Assembly (NCBI RefSeq): GCF_002688565.1
Contig: NZ_CP024012.1
Location: 62,001-126,000, forward strand
Source of the DNA: Acinetobacter sp. LoGeW2-3
GTDB lineage: Bacteria; Pseudomonadota; Gammaproteobacteria; Pseudomonadales; Moraxellaceae
Reading direction: 5' to 3'
Length of the DNA: 64,000 bases
Position numbers and translations under genes: made by a program. Below the pieces are notes generated by a model. The model was not told the DNA's origin. It saw only the letters and a list, made by a program, of their open reading frames with translations, and did no database searches. Of this stretch, positions 8,303 through 17,041 are shown piece after piece. Each line of letters opens with the position of its first letter. Positions within the stretch are counted from its first letter, which is position 1.

Positions 8303-9691
8303 ATGTACCGTGGATTTTGGTATGCACAGGCATTAGATCGTGAAAGTGCACTTTCTCCTGCTTTACAAGGAACTGTTAAAGCTGATGTCTGTATTATTGG
8401 AGGAGGTTATCTTGGCCTATGGTCCGCCATTCGATTAAAAAAATCTAATCCTAATATGAATATTATTATTATTGAACAAGATCGCTGCGGTTCAGGGGCT
8501 AGTGGGCGAAATGGTGGCTTTGTCAATAACTGGTGGCCGAAGTATTTGTCTTTAGTAGAAATTTGTGGAGAGCAAGAAGCACGTCGTATTTGTCAGGCAG
8601 CAGAGTCTGCAATTGATGAGATGGGAGAATTCTGCCGTGAACATAAAATTGATGCCCAATTCCGTAAAGATGGTTTGTTATGGGGTGCAAGTAACAAACG
8701 TCAACTAGATTCTTGGTTAGGCCTAACCACTGAATTAGAAAAACACAATGTTAATCCATTCAAAATAATCGATCCCCAAGAGCTACGACAACGCTCAGGT
8801 TCACCGCGCTTTTTAGCGGGGGTCTATGACCCAAACGCTGCGACGGTACAGCCAGCTTTATTGGCACGTGGGTTAAGACGTGTAGCGCTAGAAATGGGCG
8901 TTACTATTTATGAAAAGTCCCCAATGACACGCTTAGAGCGTAGTGAAACTCCAGTAGTGCACAGCGAAAACGGTAAAGTTATTGCGAAAAAAGTAGTAAT
9001 TGCGATGAATGCTTGGGGAGCACAATTCCCAGAATTACGCCGCATGATCATGGTTATGTCGAGTGATATGGTCGCTACTGCACCTGCTAAAGAGCGTCTA
9101 GATGAAATTGGCTTTAAGGGTGGCGAGTGCGTAATGGATTCACGAACTATTCTTAACTATTGGCGTAATACCCCTGATGGTCGCATTGTATTTGGCAAAC
9201 CTTTAGGTGACTTCGCCTTTGGCGGAAAAATTGGTGATCTTTACGAATGCCCTTCCCCCGCGGCAGCTGGAGTTGAAGCTGAGATGCGTAGTTTTTACCC
9301 GCAACTGGAAGATGTACCTGTGATCAGCAGTTGGACTGGTCCGTTGGATCGTGCAATGAAAGGGCTTCCTAACTTTGGCCATTTAGGTGGTCATAAAAAT
9401 ATTATTTTTGGTATTGGTTTCTCTGGAAACGGTGTAGGTACTACGGTTTTTGCTAGCCGAATTATTAAGTCCTTAGTAGAGGATGCGAATGACGAATGGG
9501 CAAATTGCGGTCTAGTCGAGCAAAAAATGAAGTTACTGCCGCCAGAACCATTCCGTTATATCGGTGCACACTGGGTTCGTGATGCACTTGTTCGAAAAGA
9601 ATCATTGGAAGACTTCGATCAGGATGCAGGTGTAATTACTAATATCCTAGCTCGTATGGCTCCTGCAGGATATGCACCTAAGAAAAAATAA
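8303..9691 (+). CDS. OrdL/PuuB-like FAD-dependent oxidoreductase
   Basis: About 462 residues with the DAO fold. ADVCIIGGGYLGLWSAIRL is the FAD-binding motif, followed by IIEQDRCGSGASGRNGGFVNNWWPK, a sequence block typical of gamma-glutamylputrescine oxidase PuuB and its OrdL relatives. The C-terminal GIGFSGNGVGTTVFASRII closes the flavin site. Upstream in-frame ATGs at 8288 and 8291 lack spacing to a ribosome-binding site, whereas GAGG lies 6 nt before the ATG at 8303. It is the first gene of a rightward operon with a 2-hydroxyacid dehydrogenase and an aldehyde dehydrogenase. That order (amine oxidase, then aldehyde oxidation) suggests amine catabolism. Confidence 0.8.
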   Translation: MYRGFWYAQALDRESALSPALQGTVKADVCIIGGGYLGLWSAIRLKKSNPNMNIIIIEQDRCGSGASGRNGGFVNNWWPKYLSLVEICGEQEARRICQAAESAIDEMGEFCREHKIDAQFRKDGLLWGASNKRQLDSWLGLTTELEKHNVNPFKIIDPQELRQRSGSPRFLAGVYDPNAATVQPALLARGLRRVALEMGVTIYEKSPMTRLERSETPVVHSENGKVIAKKVVIAMNAWGAQFPELRRMIMVMSSDMVATAPAKERLDEIGFKGGECVMDSRTILNYWRNTPDGRIVFGKPLGDFAFGGKIGDLYECPSPAAAGVEAEMRSFYPQLEDVPVISSWTGPLDRAMKGLPNFGHLGGHKNIIFGIGFSGNGVGTTVFASRIIKSLVEDANDEWANCGLVEQKMKLLPPEPFRYIGAHWVRDALVRKESLEDFDQDAGVITNILARMAPAGYAPKKK

Positions 9692-9703
9692 GGAAGAAAT
9701 AGA

Positions 9704-10687
9704 ATGGATCATCATATTGTTTTTCTTGACGATGAGGGAATTGGCCCAACCGTAACTCTGCCCCAATTACCTTTTTCTCATCAATGGACTAGTTATCGTT
9801 ATACACAGCCGGAACAGGTAATAGAACGTCTACAAAATGCGACAGTGGCTTTGACCTGTAGTGTTCCTTTACGCAAAGAACATTTGATGCAATTACCTAA
9901 GCTTAAAATGATTTCATTAGCTTTAACGGGTACTGATATTGTTGATTTAGATTACTGCCATGAACACGGCATTATGGTTACCAATGTACCAGCTTATGCA
10001 CAAAATACTGTTGCCGAGCATGTGATAGGTATGATTTTTAGCCTGATGCGACAACATGATAATTATCGTAATCTGCTGAAGAAAGTTACTCGAGGTGAAG
10101 CTGAACCACAGAATATCTATTTTGATTACCGGATTCGCGATGTTCGTGGACAAAAGTTGGGCATTATCGGACATGGAGCAATTGCTAAACGTCTTGCTGA
10201 GTTAGCTCGTGCCGTCGGCATGCAACCCCGCTTTTTTGATCGTCATGGTAAATATAAAGGTGAAGAATTTGCTAGCTTTCAACAGATTCTAGCTGAAAGT
10301 GATGTAATTTCGCTTTGTTGTCCTTTAACACCAGAAACGCTGAACTTAATCGATGATGCTGAACTATCCCAAATGAAAAGTGATGCAATCCTGATCAACA
10401 CTGCTCGGGGTGGAATTGTCAATGAACAGGCTTTAATCAAGGCTCTGCAAACTGGACAAATTGGTGGTGCAGGTCTAGACGTGGTGGTTAATGAACCTAT
10501 TCATCCCGATGATCCTTTATTTCAGCTTATCGATTATCCAAATTTCATTCTTAACCCACATGTGGCTTGGAGCAGTGAAGATGCCATGCAAGGTCTGATT
10601 AATCGTTCGATTGATAACATCATTGACTTTGTACGCGGTGAAATTCCACTTTCAGCAATTCAAAAGGAAATAACATGTCAGGCTTAA
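9704..10687 (+). CDS. D-isomer-specific 2-hydroxyacid dehydrogenase
   Basis: A 327-residue NAD(P)-dependent D-2-hydroxyacid dehydrogenase. The C-terminal nucleotide-binding half shows LGIIGHGAIAKRLAELARAVGM, then LCCPLTPETLNLIDDAELSQMKSDAILINTARGGIVNEQALIKAL (catalytic Arg in TARGG), a Glu in NEPIHPDDPLF and the catalytic His in NPHVAWSSEDA. It interconverts 2-oxo and D-2-hydroxy acids in the cytosol. It is separated from the OrdL-like gene by 12 bp and overlaps the aldehyde dehydrogenase gene by 13 bp, so it is co-transcribed and probably translationally coupled. The substrate is unassigned. Confidence 0.85.
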   Translation: MDHHIVFLDDEGIGPTVTLPQLPFSHQWTSYRYTQPEQVIERLQNATVALTCSVPLRKEHLMQLPKLKMISLALTGTDIVDLDYCHEHGIMVTNVPAYAQNTVAEHVIGMIFSLMRQHDNYRNLLKKVTRGEAEPQNIYFDYRIRDVRGQKLGIIGHGAIAKRLAELARAVGMQPRFFDRHGKYKGEEFASFQQILAESDVISLCCPLTPETLNLIDDAELSQMKSDAILINTARGGIVNEQALIKALQTGQIGGAGLDVVVNEPIHPDDPLFQLIDYPNFILNPHVAWSSEDAMQGLINRSIDNIIDFVRGEIPLSAIQKEITCQA

Positions 10688-12126
10688 TTAAAACTAGTTT
10701 TGTAAATGGTAAGTTTGTAGATGTTCAAGGACATGAAGAAATTTTAAAGAATATTAATCCTTCTAATCCTGCTCATATTGTTGATCAATTTGCCCGTGCT
10801 GATGTTGCCCTAACCGAACAAGCAATTGCAGCCGCAAAAGCAGCGAGTAGTGTATGGGCTCATAGTAATCCTCAAACACGTGCAGATGTTCTTGATAAGA
10901 TTGGTACAGAGATTTTAGAGCGTCGAGAAGAATTAGCACGCTTGTTAAGCGTAGAAGAAGGTAAAATTTTTAAGGAAGCCTTAGGTGAAGTTGAACGCGC
11001 AGGACGTTCTTTTAAATTTTATGCCCAAGAAGCATTGCGAGCAGTGGGTGAAAAGTATAATTCAGTAAGGGATCAGGTTGGTATTGATGTCTATACTCAA
11101 GCGATTGGTGTGGTAGGCATTATCAGTCCATGGAACTTCCCAATTGCTATTCCTGCATGGAAGATAGCGCCAGCATTATGTTTTGGCAATGCAGTCGTAT
11201 TTAAACCTGCAGAATTGGTACCTTCTTCGGCTTGGGCTCTGGCTGAGATAATTTCGCGCTCAAGCTTACCAGATGGAGTCTTCAACATGCTAATTGGTCC
11301 GGGACGAAAAGTCGGTGATACCATTATTCGCTCTCCAGATGTGCACGCTATTACTTTTACAGGTTCAGAACAGACCGGAAGACAAGTCGCAGAAATTGCA
11401 GCTTCCCGACTTGCACGTGTACAACTAGAAATGGGAGGCAAAAACCCTTTAATTGTGCTTGACGATGCAGAATTAGAATTAGCAGTTGATGTAGCTTTGC
11501 AAGGATCTTTTTTCTCTACAGGCCAGCGCTGCACCGCCAGTTCAAGAGTAATTGTCACAACTGGTATTTACGATTCTTTTATTGCTCGTCTCGAAGAAAA
11601 AACCCGTGCTTTAAAGATTGGAGATGCAACAGACCCAGATACAGATATCGGGCCTGTGGTTGATGAGAAACAGTTAAAACAGAATTTAAGTTATATCCGG
11701 GCAGGACAAGACGAAGGAGCTACACTAGTCTACGGCGGTGAGCACTTACCTAAAGAAAATGGTGGTTATTATTTTACCCCTGCTCTATTTACCAATGTTC
11801 AGCCACATATGCGAATCTATCGTGAAGAAATTTTTGGTCCAGTGCTCTGTGTGCTTAAAGTAAATAACTATGAGGAAGCTTTTGCAGCTGCTGAGGATAC
11901 ACCTTTTGGTTTGTCAGCTGGCATTGTCACTACCTCTTTAAAGTATGCAGAAGATTTCAAGAGAAGATCCTCAGCAGGTATGGTCATGGTCAATTTGGCA
12001 ACTGCTGGAGTTGATTATCATGTGGCCTTTGGTGGCAATAAAGCCTCAAGTCTAGGTTCTAGAGAACAAGGGACTTATGCTCGACAGTTTTTTACTAAAG
12101 TAAAAACTACTTACCAATTGGCATAA
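10675..12126 (+). CDS. NAD(P)-dependent aldehyde dehydrogenase
   Basis: A 483-residue aldehyde dehydrogenase superfamily enzyme. It has IISPWNFPIAIPAWKIAPALCFGNAVVFKPAE (cofactor site), FTGSEQTGRQVAEIA, the general-base segment VQLEMGGKNPLIVLDDA and the catalytic Cys in FFSTGQRCTASSRVIV. Length and motif set resemble succinate-semialdehyde and 2-oxoglutarate-semialdehyde dehydrogenases. It would oxidise the aldehyde made by the upstream flavin amine oxidase to a carboxylate. An AAAAGGA box inside the preceding gene serves its ATG. A perfect 12-bp inverted repeat follows the stop codon. Confidence 0.85.
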   Translation: MSGLIKTSFVNGKFVDVQGHEEILKNINPSNPAHIVDQFARADVALTEQAIAAAKAASSVWAHSNPQTRADVLDKIGTEILERREELARLLSVEEGKIFKEALGEVERAGRSFKFYAQEALRAVGEKYNSVRDQVGIDVYTQAIGVVGIISPWNFPIAIPAWKIAPALCFGNAVVFKPAELVPSSAWALAEIISRSSLPDGVFNMLIGPGRKVGDTIIRSPDVHAITFTGSEQTGRQVAEIAASRLARVQLEMGGKNPLIVLDDAELELAVDVALQGSFFSTGQRCTASSRVIVTTGIYDSFIARLEEKTRALKIGDATDPDTDIGPVVDEKQLKQNLSYIRAGQDEGATLVYGGEHLPKENGGYYFTPALFTNVQPHMRIYREEIFGPVLCVLKVNNYEEAFAAAEDTPFGLSAGIVTTSLKYAEDFKRRSSAGMVMVNLATAGVDYHVAFGGNKASSLGSREQGTYARQFFTKVKTTYQLA

Positions 12127-12141
12127 AGGGTCAGTGATTAC

Positions 12142-12183
12142 CGTTTCCTGATGTATAACGAGCACTTAAACCATCAGGAAACG
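12142..12183. repeat. 12-bp perfect intergenic inverted repeat
   Basis: CGTTTCCTGATG (12142-12153) and CATCAGGAAACG (12172-12183) pair perfectly around an 18-nt loop in the 70-bp gap between the aldehyde dehydrogenase and GlcD-like genes. There is no T-tract, so it is a poor terminator. It could be an mRNA-stabilising or processing hairpin, or an operator. Confidence 0.6.
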
Positions 12184-12196
12184 ACATACTCAAGGC

Positions 12197-13657
12197 ATGA
12201 TGACTCATTATTTCTTTAATTCTTCCTTAATTTTAACGGTTTTTAGAATGAATAGCTTTTATCAACTTTCGACTGACATACTAAGCGCATTACAAAATAT
12301 TGTCGGTGAAAACCGTGTAAAAACAGATCAAGATAGCTTAGAGCACTGGGGTAAAGATCATACTAAACACTTTTCCCCTAGACCTGCTGTAATTGTTTTT
12401 CCAGACACCACCGAACAAATCCAAGAAATTGTCAAACTAGCTAATCATTACCACTTTGCTATCACTCCATCTGGAGGCCGTACAGGACTGTCTGCAGGAG
12501 CAGTAGCTTATCAAGGTGAAGTCGTAATTAGTCTAGATAAAATGAATAAAATCCTAGACTTTTATCCGGCAGATCGCATGGTACGCATTCAAGCCGGAGT
12601 TATTACTGAACAGCTTCAGGATTATGCTGAAGAACAAGGCTTATATTATCCAGTCGATTTTGCCTCTGCTGGTTCAAGCCAAATAGGTGGAAATATTTCT
12701 ACTAATGCTGGTGGTATTAAAGTTATCAAATACGGTATGACCCGCAATTGGATTTTAGGTCTTACAGTAGTCACTGGTCAGGGTGATATTCTTCATCTGA
12801 ATAAAGGCATGATCAAAAATGCAACCGGCTATGCTTTACAGCATTTATTTATTGGAGCTGAAGGAACTTTAGGTATTGTCACAGAAGCTGAGATTCGTCT
12901 GGAACGCCAGCCTCAAGATTTACAAGTTTTAGTTTTAGGTGTTCCTGACTTCGAATCAGTTATGCCTATCATGCATGCATTTCGAAAAGATATTGATCTA
13001 ACTGCATTTGAATTTTTCAATGATTTGTCCATGCAAAAAGTTCTTGATCATGGTTTAGTACAACGTCCTTTTGAGACCAGCTGTCCATTTTATGTATTGC
13101 TTGAATTCGAAGCTCCATATGAACCTATCATTAATAAAGCTATGCAGATTTTTGAAAATTGTATGGAACAAGGCTGGATACTTGATGGAGTTATGAGCCA
13201 GTCTCTTGAACAAGTGCAGAACTTATGGCGCTTAAGAGAAGATATTTCAGAGTCGATCGCAGCATATACTCCATATAAAAACGATATTTCCGTTTTGATT
13301 AGCCATGTTCCAGATTTTATTTCAGCTGTAGATCGTATTGTCGCCGAAAAATATCCTGATTTTGAGAGTTGCTGGTTCGGACATATTGGTGATGGCAATC
13401 TACATTTAAATATTCTAAAACCTGCCAATTTGAGCAAAGAAGAATTTTTTACTGCGTGTGAGCAAGTTAATACTTATGTCTTTAATGTAGTGCAGCAATT
13501 CAATGGTTCAGTTTCTGCAGAACATGGTGTAGGACTGACCAAAAAACCATATCTCTCCTTTAGCCGCAGTGAGCAGGAAATTTCCTATATGAAGGCTCTG
13601 AAAACCGTCTTTGATCCTAACTGGATTATGAATCCTGGAAAATTATTAGATCAATAA
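12197..13657 (+). CDS. FAD-linked oxidase, GlcD/D-2-hydroxyacid dehydrogenase type
   Basis: About 470-486 residues. The FAD-binding (FAD_binding_4) segment reads RPAVIVFPDTTEQIQEIVKLANHYHFAITPSGGRTGLSAGAV, then NISTNAGGIKVIKYGMTRNWILGL. The C-terminal domain ends with CWFGHIGDGNLHLNIL and SAEHGVGLTKKPYLSF, both characteristic of D-lactate, glycolate and D-2-hydroxyglutarate dehydrogenases. It would oxidise a D-2-hydroxy acid and pass electrons to the quinone pool. Two starts are possible. The ATGs at 12197/12200 follow AAGG closely. The ATG at 12248 (MNSFYQLSTDI) gives the length usual for the family but has a weak ribosome site. It lies at the end of the right-hand catabolic operon. Confidence 0.8.
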   Translation: MMTHYFFNSSLILTVFRMNSFYQLSTDILSALQNIVGENRVKTDQDSLEHWGKDHTKHFSPRPAVIVFPDTTEQIQEIVKLANHYHFAITPSGGRTGLSAGAVAYQGEVVISLDKMNKILDFYPADRMVRIQAGVITEQLQDYAEEQGLYYPVDFASAGSSQIGGNISTNAGGIKVIKYGMTRNWILGLTVVTGQGDILHLNKGMIKNATGYALQHLFIGAEGTLGIVTEAEIRLERQPQDLQVLVLGVPDFESVMPIMHAFRKDIDLTAFEFFNDLSMQKVLDHGLVQRPFETSCPFYVLLEFEAPYEPIINKAMQIFENCMEQGWILDGVMSQSLEQVQNLWRLREDISESIAAYTPYKNDISVLISHVPDFISAVDRIVAEKYPDFESCWFGHIGDGNLHLNILKPANLSKEEFFTACEQVNTYVFNVVQQFNGSVSAEHGVGLTKKPYLSFSRSEQEISYMKALKTVFDPNWIMNPGKLLDQ

Positions 13658-13859
13658 ATATCAAGTAAATAGGTCGCTCTAATACCCTAAATATAAATCC
13701 CGGATAATCATCTAAACATGTTTATCCCTAGGAGGATGCCGTGCAACTTAAATAGGTATTAATAACTAAATATTAAATATATTTAAATAAAACAAATTGT
13801 TAGTAAAAAGCTTTAGTTAGATTATCTACTTCTTTATTAGAACCGATATAAAAAATTAT
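13658..13859. other. intergenic leader before small RNA
   Basis: About 200 AT-rich bp. A possible weak hairpin GGATAA/TTATCC lies near 13702-13728, and an isolated strong AGGAGG is at 13731-13736. The frames after it close within a few codons, so no gene is called. A TATAAA box at 13847-13852 is placed suitably for transcription starting near 13860. No good -35 element was seen. Confidence 0.4.
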
Positions 13860-14020
13860 TACCTGGGGCAGCTCTTAAAAGCTGCGGTGATAAGAACGTT
13901 CCAAGCGTGCGCTGGTGCGTTGTATGTTGCAAAGCGACATAAGCCCATTGATGTCACAGTTATTGTTGACTCTTCATTTGAATCTTTTAGGTAATCCTAG
14001 TCCCTTCGGGGGCTAGGATT
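13860..14020 (+). ncRNA. structured small RNA candidate (possibly C4-like)
   Basis: A compact series of hairpins without an open frame. GCAGCT/AGCTGC pairs 13868-13873 with 13880-13885. AACG/CGTT closes a stem around AGCG/CGCT (13895-13921). TGTTGC/GCGACA pairs 13925-13930 with 13934-13939. A 12-bp stem with a TTCG tetraloop covers 13993-14020. A TATAAA box sits just upstream. The 3' part, including TTTTAGGTAATCC before the last stem, recurs at 41941-42016. The overall look resembles the multicopy C4-related small RNAs described in Acinetobacter and phages, but that identity is from memory. The last stem is followed by A residues, not a T-tract. Strand is inferred from the promoter-like box. 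Confidence 0.55.
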
Positions 14021-14096
14021 AAAAGTGGATTTAGTTGTGAATTTTTATAGACCAACAAAGTTGTATTTTAAATCTAAATGAATCAAGGATGTATAT

Positions 14097-15269
14097 ATGA
14101 AACTACATGTTATATCTAGCGGGATAGGCTTGATATTAGCTGGATTTAGCGGAATTAGTTCTGCTGAAATAACTTGGGGAAACTCTGCTAATGATGAAGG
14201 AGCATTTAGTATTTCTGGTGCTTTACGTGCTAATTATCAAGATACAGATTATGGAGAATCGGCATCAGACCAGAAGATTAAATTTGATGCGGCTATTTTA
14301 CGTTTGGGCTATGAATCACCTGACTGGTTCGGAAAGGTAGAATACCGATGCTATCAATATGATACCTTCTGCGATTTTTCTACTCTTGTTTATGGATATG
14401 CAGGTTATCACCTGAACTCAACAGATCATATTACAGTGGGTGTGCAACCAATACCTTTTGGTCCGGGCCGTTTTTGGGATAGCAGCTTTTATGCCGGTAT
14501 TAATAACACGATGGGTTTACAGGATGTCTCAAATTTAGGTGCCAACTATCACTTCGAACTCCCTTCACAGACCAAGGTGGATCTGGCTTATTTTGCTGCT
14601 GACGGGGGAAATTATCACGGTGAAAGCAGAGACTCAGCCCGATACAGTGCAAATATGGTAAAAACTTCTGGTCCGTTACAGACAGATCTTGAAGAGCAAA
14701 ATATGTGGCTGGCAAGAATTGATCAAGACCTTAACTTCTTAAGTACTGATGATTTAAAAATATCGATGGGTGCCAGTTACTGGTATTCAGAAATTGAGAA
14801 CAAGAATACCTCTATAGAGGGTAGCAGAAATACTTGGGCACTCTTTAATCGGGTAAATTATAAAAATCTGAACATCGTCATTACGGGTGGCCGCCAATCT
14901 ATCAATAATAAGGATACCCTTAGCTCCCAGAGTTCTACCTTTGGGTCATTTGATGCTGAATATAATATTGCCAATAAGGGCTATTTCTATACGATTGATA
15001 CCAGCTATGTGTTTAAAAATGTCTGGGACACACTAAATATCACGCCATATCTGGTTTTCAGCGGTTATGACAAGAAAGAAAACAGCTTTGATGACTCTCA
15101 ACGCAACATCGTTGGGATGGCATGGGACTATAAAAATATTTCTTTATATACCGAATATGTCATGAGTAAAAATGACCCATTTATAGGTGGAACAGGAAAC
15201 TCTTTAGCACAAGGAGATGATAGTAAAACTAATAAGCTTTTAAATCTTACTGTTATATATAATTTTTAA
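14097..15269 (+). CDS. outer-membrane porin-like beta-barrel protein
   Basis: A 390-residue protein with a clear signal peptide (about residues 1-23, ending SGISSA). The rest is of beta-barrel type: alternating aromatic/polar strands such as GKVEYRCYQYDTFCDF, ITVGVQPIPFGPGRFW and LNLTVIYNF, with a terminal aromatic residue as required for outer-membrane insertion. Two cysteines at about residues 84 and 92 are unusual for a porin. It probably admits the substrate of the preceding catabolic operon, although the small-RNA region separates them. A perfect 15-bp hairpin follows the gene. The exact porin family is not recognised. Confidence 0.7.
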   Translation: MKLHVISSGIGLILAGFSGISSAEITWGNSANDEGAFSISGALRANYQDTDYGESASDQKIKFDAAILRLGYESPDWFGKVEYRCYQYDTFCDFSTLVYGYAGYHLNSTDHITVGVQPIPFGPGRFWDSSFYAGINNTMGLQDVSNLGANYHFELPSQTKVDLAYFAADGGNYHGESRDSARYSANMVKTSGPLQTDLEEQNMWLARIDQDLNFLSTDDLKISMGASYWYSEIENKNTSIEGSRNTWALFNRVNYKNLNIVITGGRQSINNKDTLSSQSSTFGSFDAEYNIANKGYFYTIDTSYVFKNVWDTLNITPYLVFSGYDKKENSFDDSQRNIVGMAWDYKNISLYTEYVMSKNDPFIGGTGNSLAQGDDSKTNKLLNLTVIYNF

Positions 15270-15280
15270 TAAAAACAAGA

Positions 15281-15314
15281 AGATAGAAATATGTTTTAGA
15301 ACATATTTCTATCT
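15281..15314. terminator. 15-bp stem between convergent genes
   Basis: AGATAGAAATATGTT (15281-15295) and AACATATTTCTATCT (15300-15314) form a perfect stem with a 4-nt loop. It lies between the convergent porin and integrase genes. T-tracts on either side are short, but position and stability suggest a bidirectional terminator. Confidence 0.65.
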
Positions 15315-15356
15315 ATCCTACAGTCTAAATAATTAATAAAACCTAATATAAAAAAA

Positions 15357-16565
15357 TTACTTAGGCTTCGTACAGCTTTCTATAAAATCTCCCCACCACT
15401 GCATCATCTCAGTTCGCTGTACTAAATACTCAGCATGGTTATAACTGGCACGCGTACGATTCTTATCGATATGTGAAAGTTGGGCTTCAATCCAGTTATC
15501 TTGGAACAAACCAGATTCATTTAAAATAGTACTGAAAGTAGAGCGTAGCCCATGAGATGATAACTGCTGTTTATCATATCCCATCTTACGGATAACCATA
15601 TTTAGGGTGTTGAAGTGAATCGGTTGGTTAGGTTTTCGAGGGCTGGAAAAAATATATTTCTCACCTAGTGACCACTGCATAGCTTCTTTTAAAATGTTTA
15701 AAGCTTGGTTTGAAAGCGGCACTAGAAAATCTGGAATTTCATGACCTAGTATGACTTTACGTCGAAACTGTTTGATATGGAAAGCTGGAATTCTCCAAAT
15801 TTTATTATTTAAATCAATATGGTGTGGTTCTGCCAACAATAATTCAATCCCTCGAACTCCAGTATACAACTTAAAAAGAAGGGCTTTTTTAACAATGGGA
15901 TGAGTATCTAATTTCCGTAGTTTATTTATAAAAGTTGATAAATCTCCAGCCTTTAGATAAGGGTAGTTTTTCTTGATTTTGTTGTTAACCACAATTTTAT
16001 TCAGACCATAGGCTATATTGTACTCACAGTAACCCATTGCTACAGCATAGTCATAAATCTGGTTCAAATAGCTACAAGCTTTCTTAACAGGTTCCTTTAC
16101 CTGACGAGACTCTATTTTTTTTATTACCGAAACCAGGTCGTAACGTTTGATGTTTTGAAAAGGTATATCTTGAAGTGCAAGATAAATATCCTGTTGTAGG
16201 CATCTTTCAGCCAATTGAAGAACGCCGCATCGTGGTAAATCATAGAAAGCATTTTGGCGTTTAAACTGTAGCCACTCTTCCCCGACCTCATGAAAGGTTT
16301 TTAAATCTGAAATAACTTCTTTTTCAAAACAAAAATTATTATCTTTAAAATCATCCCGAGCCTGTCGTGCTTTTTTTAGTGACAGGTCAGGATAGAGTCC
16401 CAATTGGATCCGACGGCGCTTTTTTGTTTGCGGATCTGTATAACGGTAGCACCAAGATTTTCTACCGTTTGGCTCGATCTTCAAACTAAGACCTTCTTCA
16501 TCGGATAAGAAATAGATTTTATCCTTAGCCTGAGTTTGGCGGACTTTAGTTTCAGTAAGACTCAT
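15357..16565 (-). CDS. P4-type tyrosine integrase (DUF4102 N-terminus)
   Basis: A 402-residue site-specific recombinase. The N-terminal DUF4102 arm-binding domain reads LSLKIEPNGRKSWCYRYTDPQTKKRRRIQLGLYPDLSLKKARQARD. The catalytic domain has the box I Arg in LYTGVRGIELLLAEPHHID, the HxxR box in SSHGLRSTFSTILNESG and the terminal LSHIDKNRTRASYNHAEYL with the nucleophilic Tyr. Such enzymes integrate genomic islands, usually at tRNA genes, but no tRNA is seen nearby. A 25-bp palindrome lies about 65 bp upstream of the start. No intact cargo is recognisable beyond IS fragments, so this looks like the worn end of an island. Confidence 0.85.
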   Translation of the reverse strand: MSLTETKVRQTQAKDKIYFLSDEEGLSLKIEPNGRKSWCYRYTDPQTKKRRRIQLGLYPDLSLKKARQARDDFKDNNFCFEKEVISDLKTFHEVGEEWLQFKRQNAFYDLPRCGVLQLAERCLQQDIYLALQDIPFQNIKRYDLVSVIKKIESRQVKEPVKKACSYLNQIYDYAVAMGYCEYNIAYGLNKIVVNNKIKKNYPYLKAGDLSTFINKLRKLDTHPIVKKALLFKLYTGVRGIELLLAEPHHIDLNNKIWRIPAFHIKQFRRKVILGHEIPDFLVPLSNQALNILKEAMQWSLGEKYIFSSPRKPNQPIHFNTLNMVIRKMGYDKQQLSSHGLRSTFSTILNESGLFQDNWIEAQLSHIDKNRTRASYNHAEYLVQRTEMMQWWGDFIESCTKPK

Positions 16566-16630
16566 AATTTTAAATAGAACAGTAGGAAGGATGCTGATGA
16601 AGCAATTATATCAAAATTATACAATTTTAG

Positions 16631-16655
16631 TGTGATGCGTATGATACGCATCACA
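16631..16655. promoter_or_regulatory. 25-bp perfect palindrome upstream of integrase
   Basis: Arms TGTGATGCGTAT (16631-16642) and ATACGCATCACA (16644-16655) around a single central G, about 65 bp upstream of the integrase start. It is followed by a run of alternating TA (16660-16672). It may be an operator for autorepression or a recombination/core site. Its function is inferred from position only. Confidence 0.6.
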
Positions 16656-17041
16656 TAAATTATATATATATATGTTTTATTTATATTTAGTTAAAAATTA
16701 CCTTAACTTTAATAACCAATATAGTGACCACTAATTTGAATAAATTCTTTTACAACCCGAAATCGCAGATAAGATTTTTTCTTTAAAATTATGTAATCCT
16801 TGCAATTTTATCGCTCATTGGCAGCCAGTTTGAAGGCTATCTAATTAAGTTATAGCTTTGCACTCTCAAATAGTGAACCAGTTTCAAGATCAACAATCGC
16901 ACTTCCTGAAGTAGGATAAGGTTTTTTATATTTCTTTTTACTAATAGAAAATTATGCCTTAATCCGGATTATGCACATAATATAAACAGTTAATACAAAA
17001 GTGTTTAATATATATCCATTTAAAAAATTAAATATTTGGCG
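16656..17041. other. degenerate mobile-DNA debris upstream of integrase
   Basis: About 385 bp with no intact gene. At about 16755-16775 the sequence ACCCGAAATCGCAGATAAGA closely resembles the inner side of the IS982-type end at 18325-18343, suggesting a solo IS982 end. On the minus strand, about 16955-16850 reads as a 33-residue protein-like tail ending GSAIVDLETGSLFESAKL and a stop. It is an unidentified 3' gene fragment. Both observations are weak individually. Confidence 0.35.

Noticed and set aside
11097..11558. 153-codon minus-strand open frame inside the aldehyde dehydrogenase gene
   Set aside because: Shadow of a strongly conserved plus-strand gene. Composition follows its complement and no ribosome site or domain is seen.
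13732..13760. Tiny gene after a strong AGGAGG sequence
   Set aside because: All frames close within a few codons and nothing conserved is visible.
13993..14020. TTCG-tetraloop stem as a plain rho-independent terminator for the GlcD-like gene
   Set aside because: It is 340 bp from that gene, lacks a T-tract, and is preceded by further hairpins and a sequence repeated elsewhere, so it is treated as part of a structured RNA.
16656..16680. Short TA-dinucleotide run as an origin or CRISPR-like repeat
   Set aside because: It is simple alternating sequence with no spaced repeats. No CRISPR array was found anywhere in the window.
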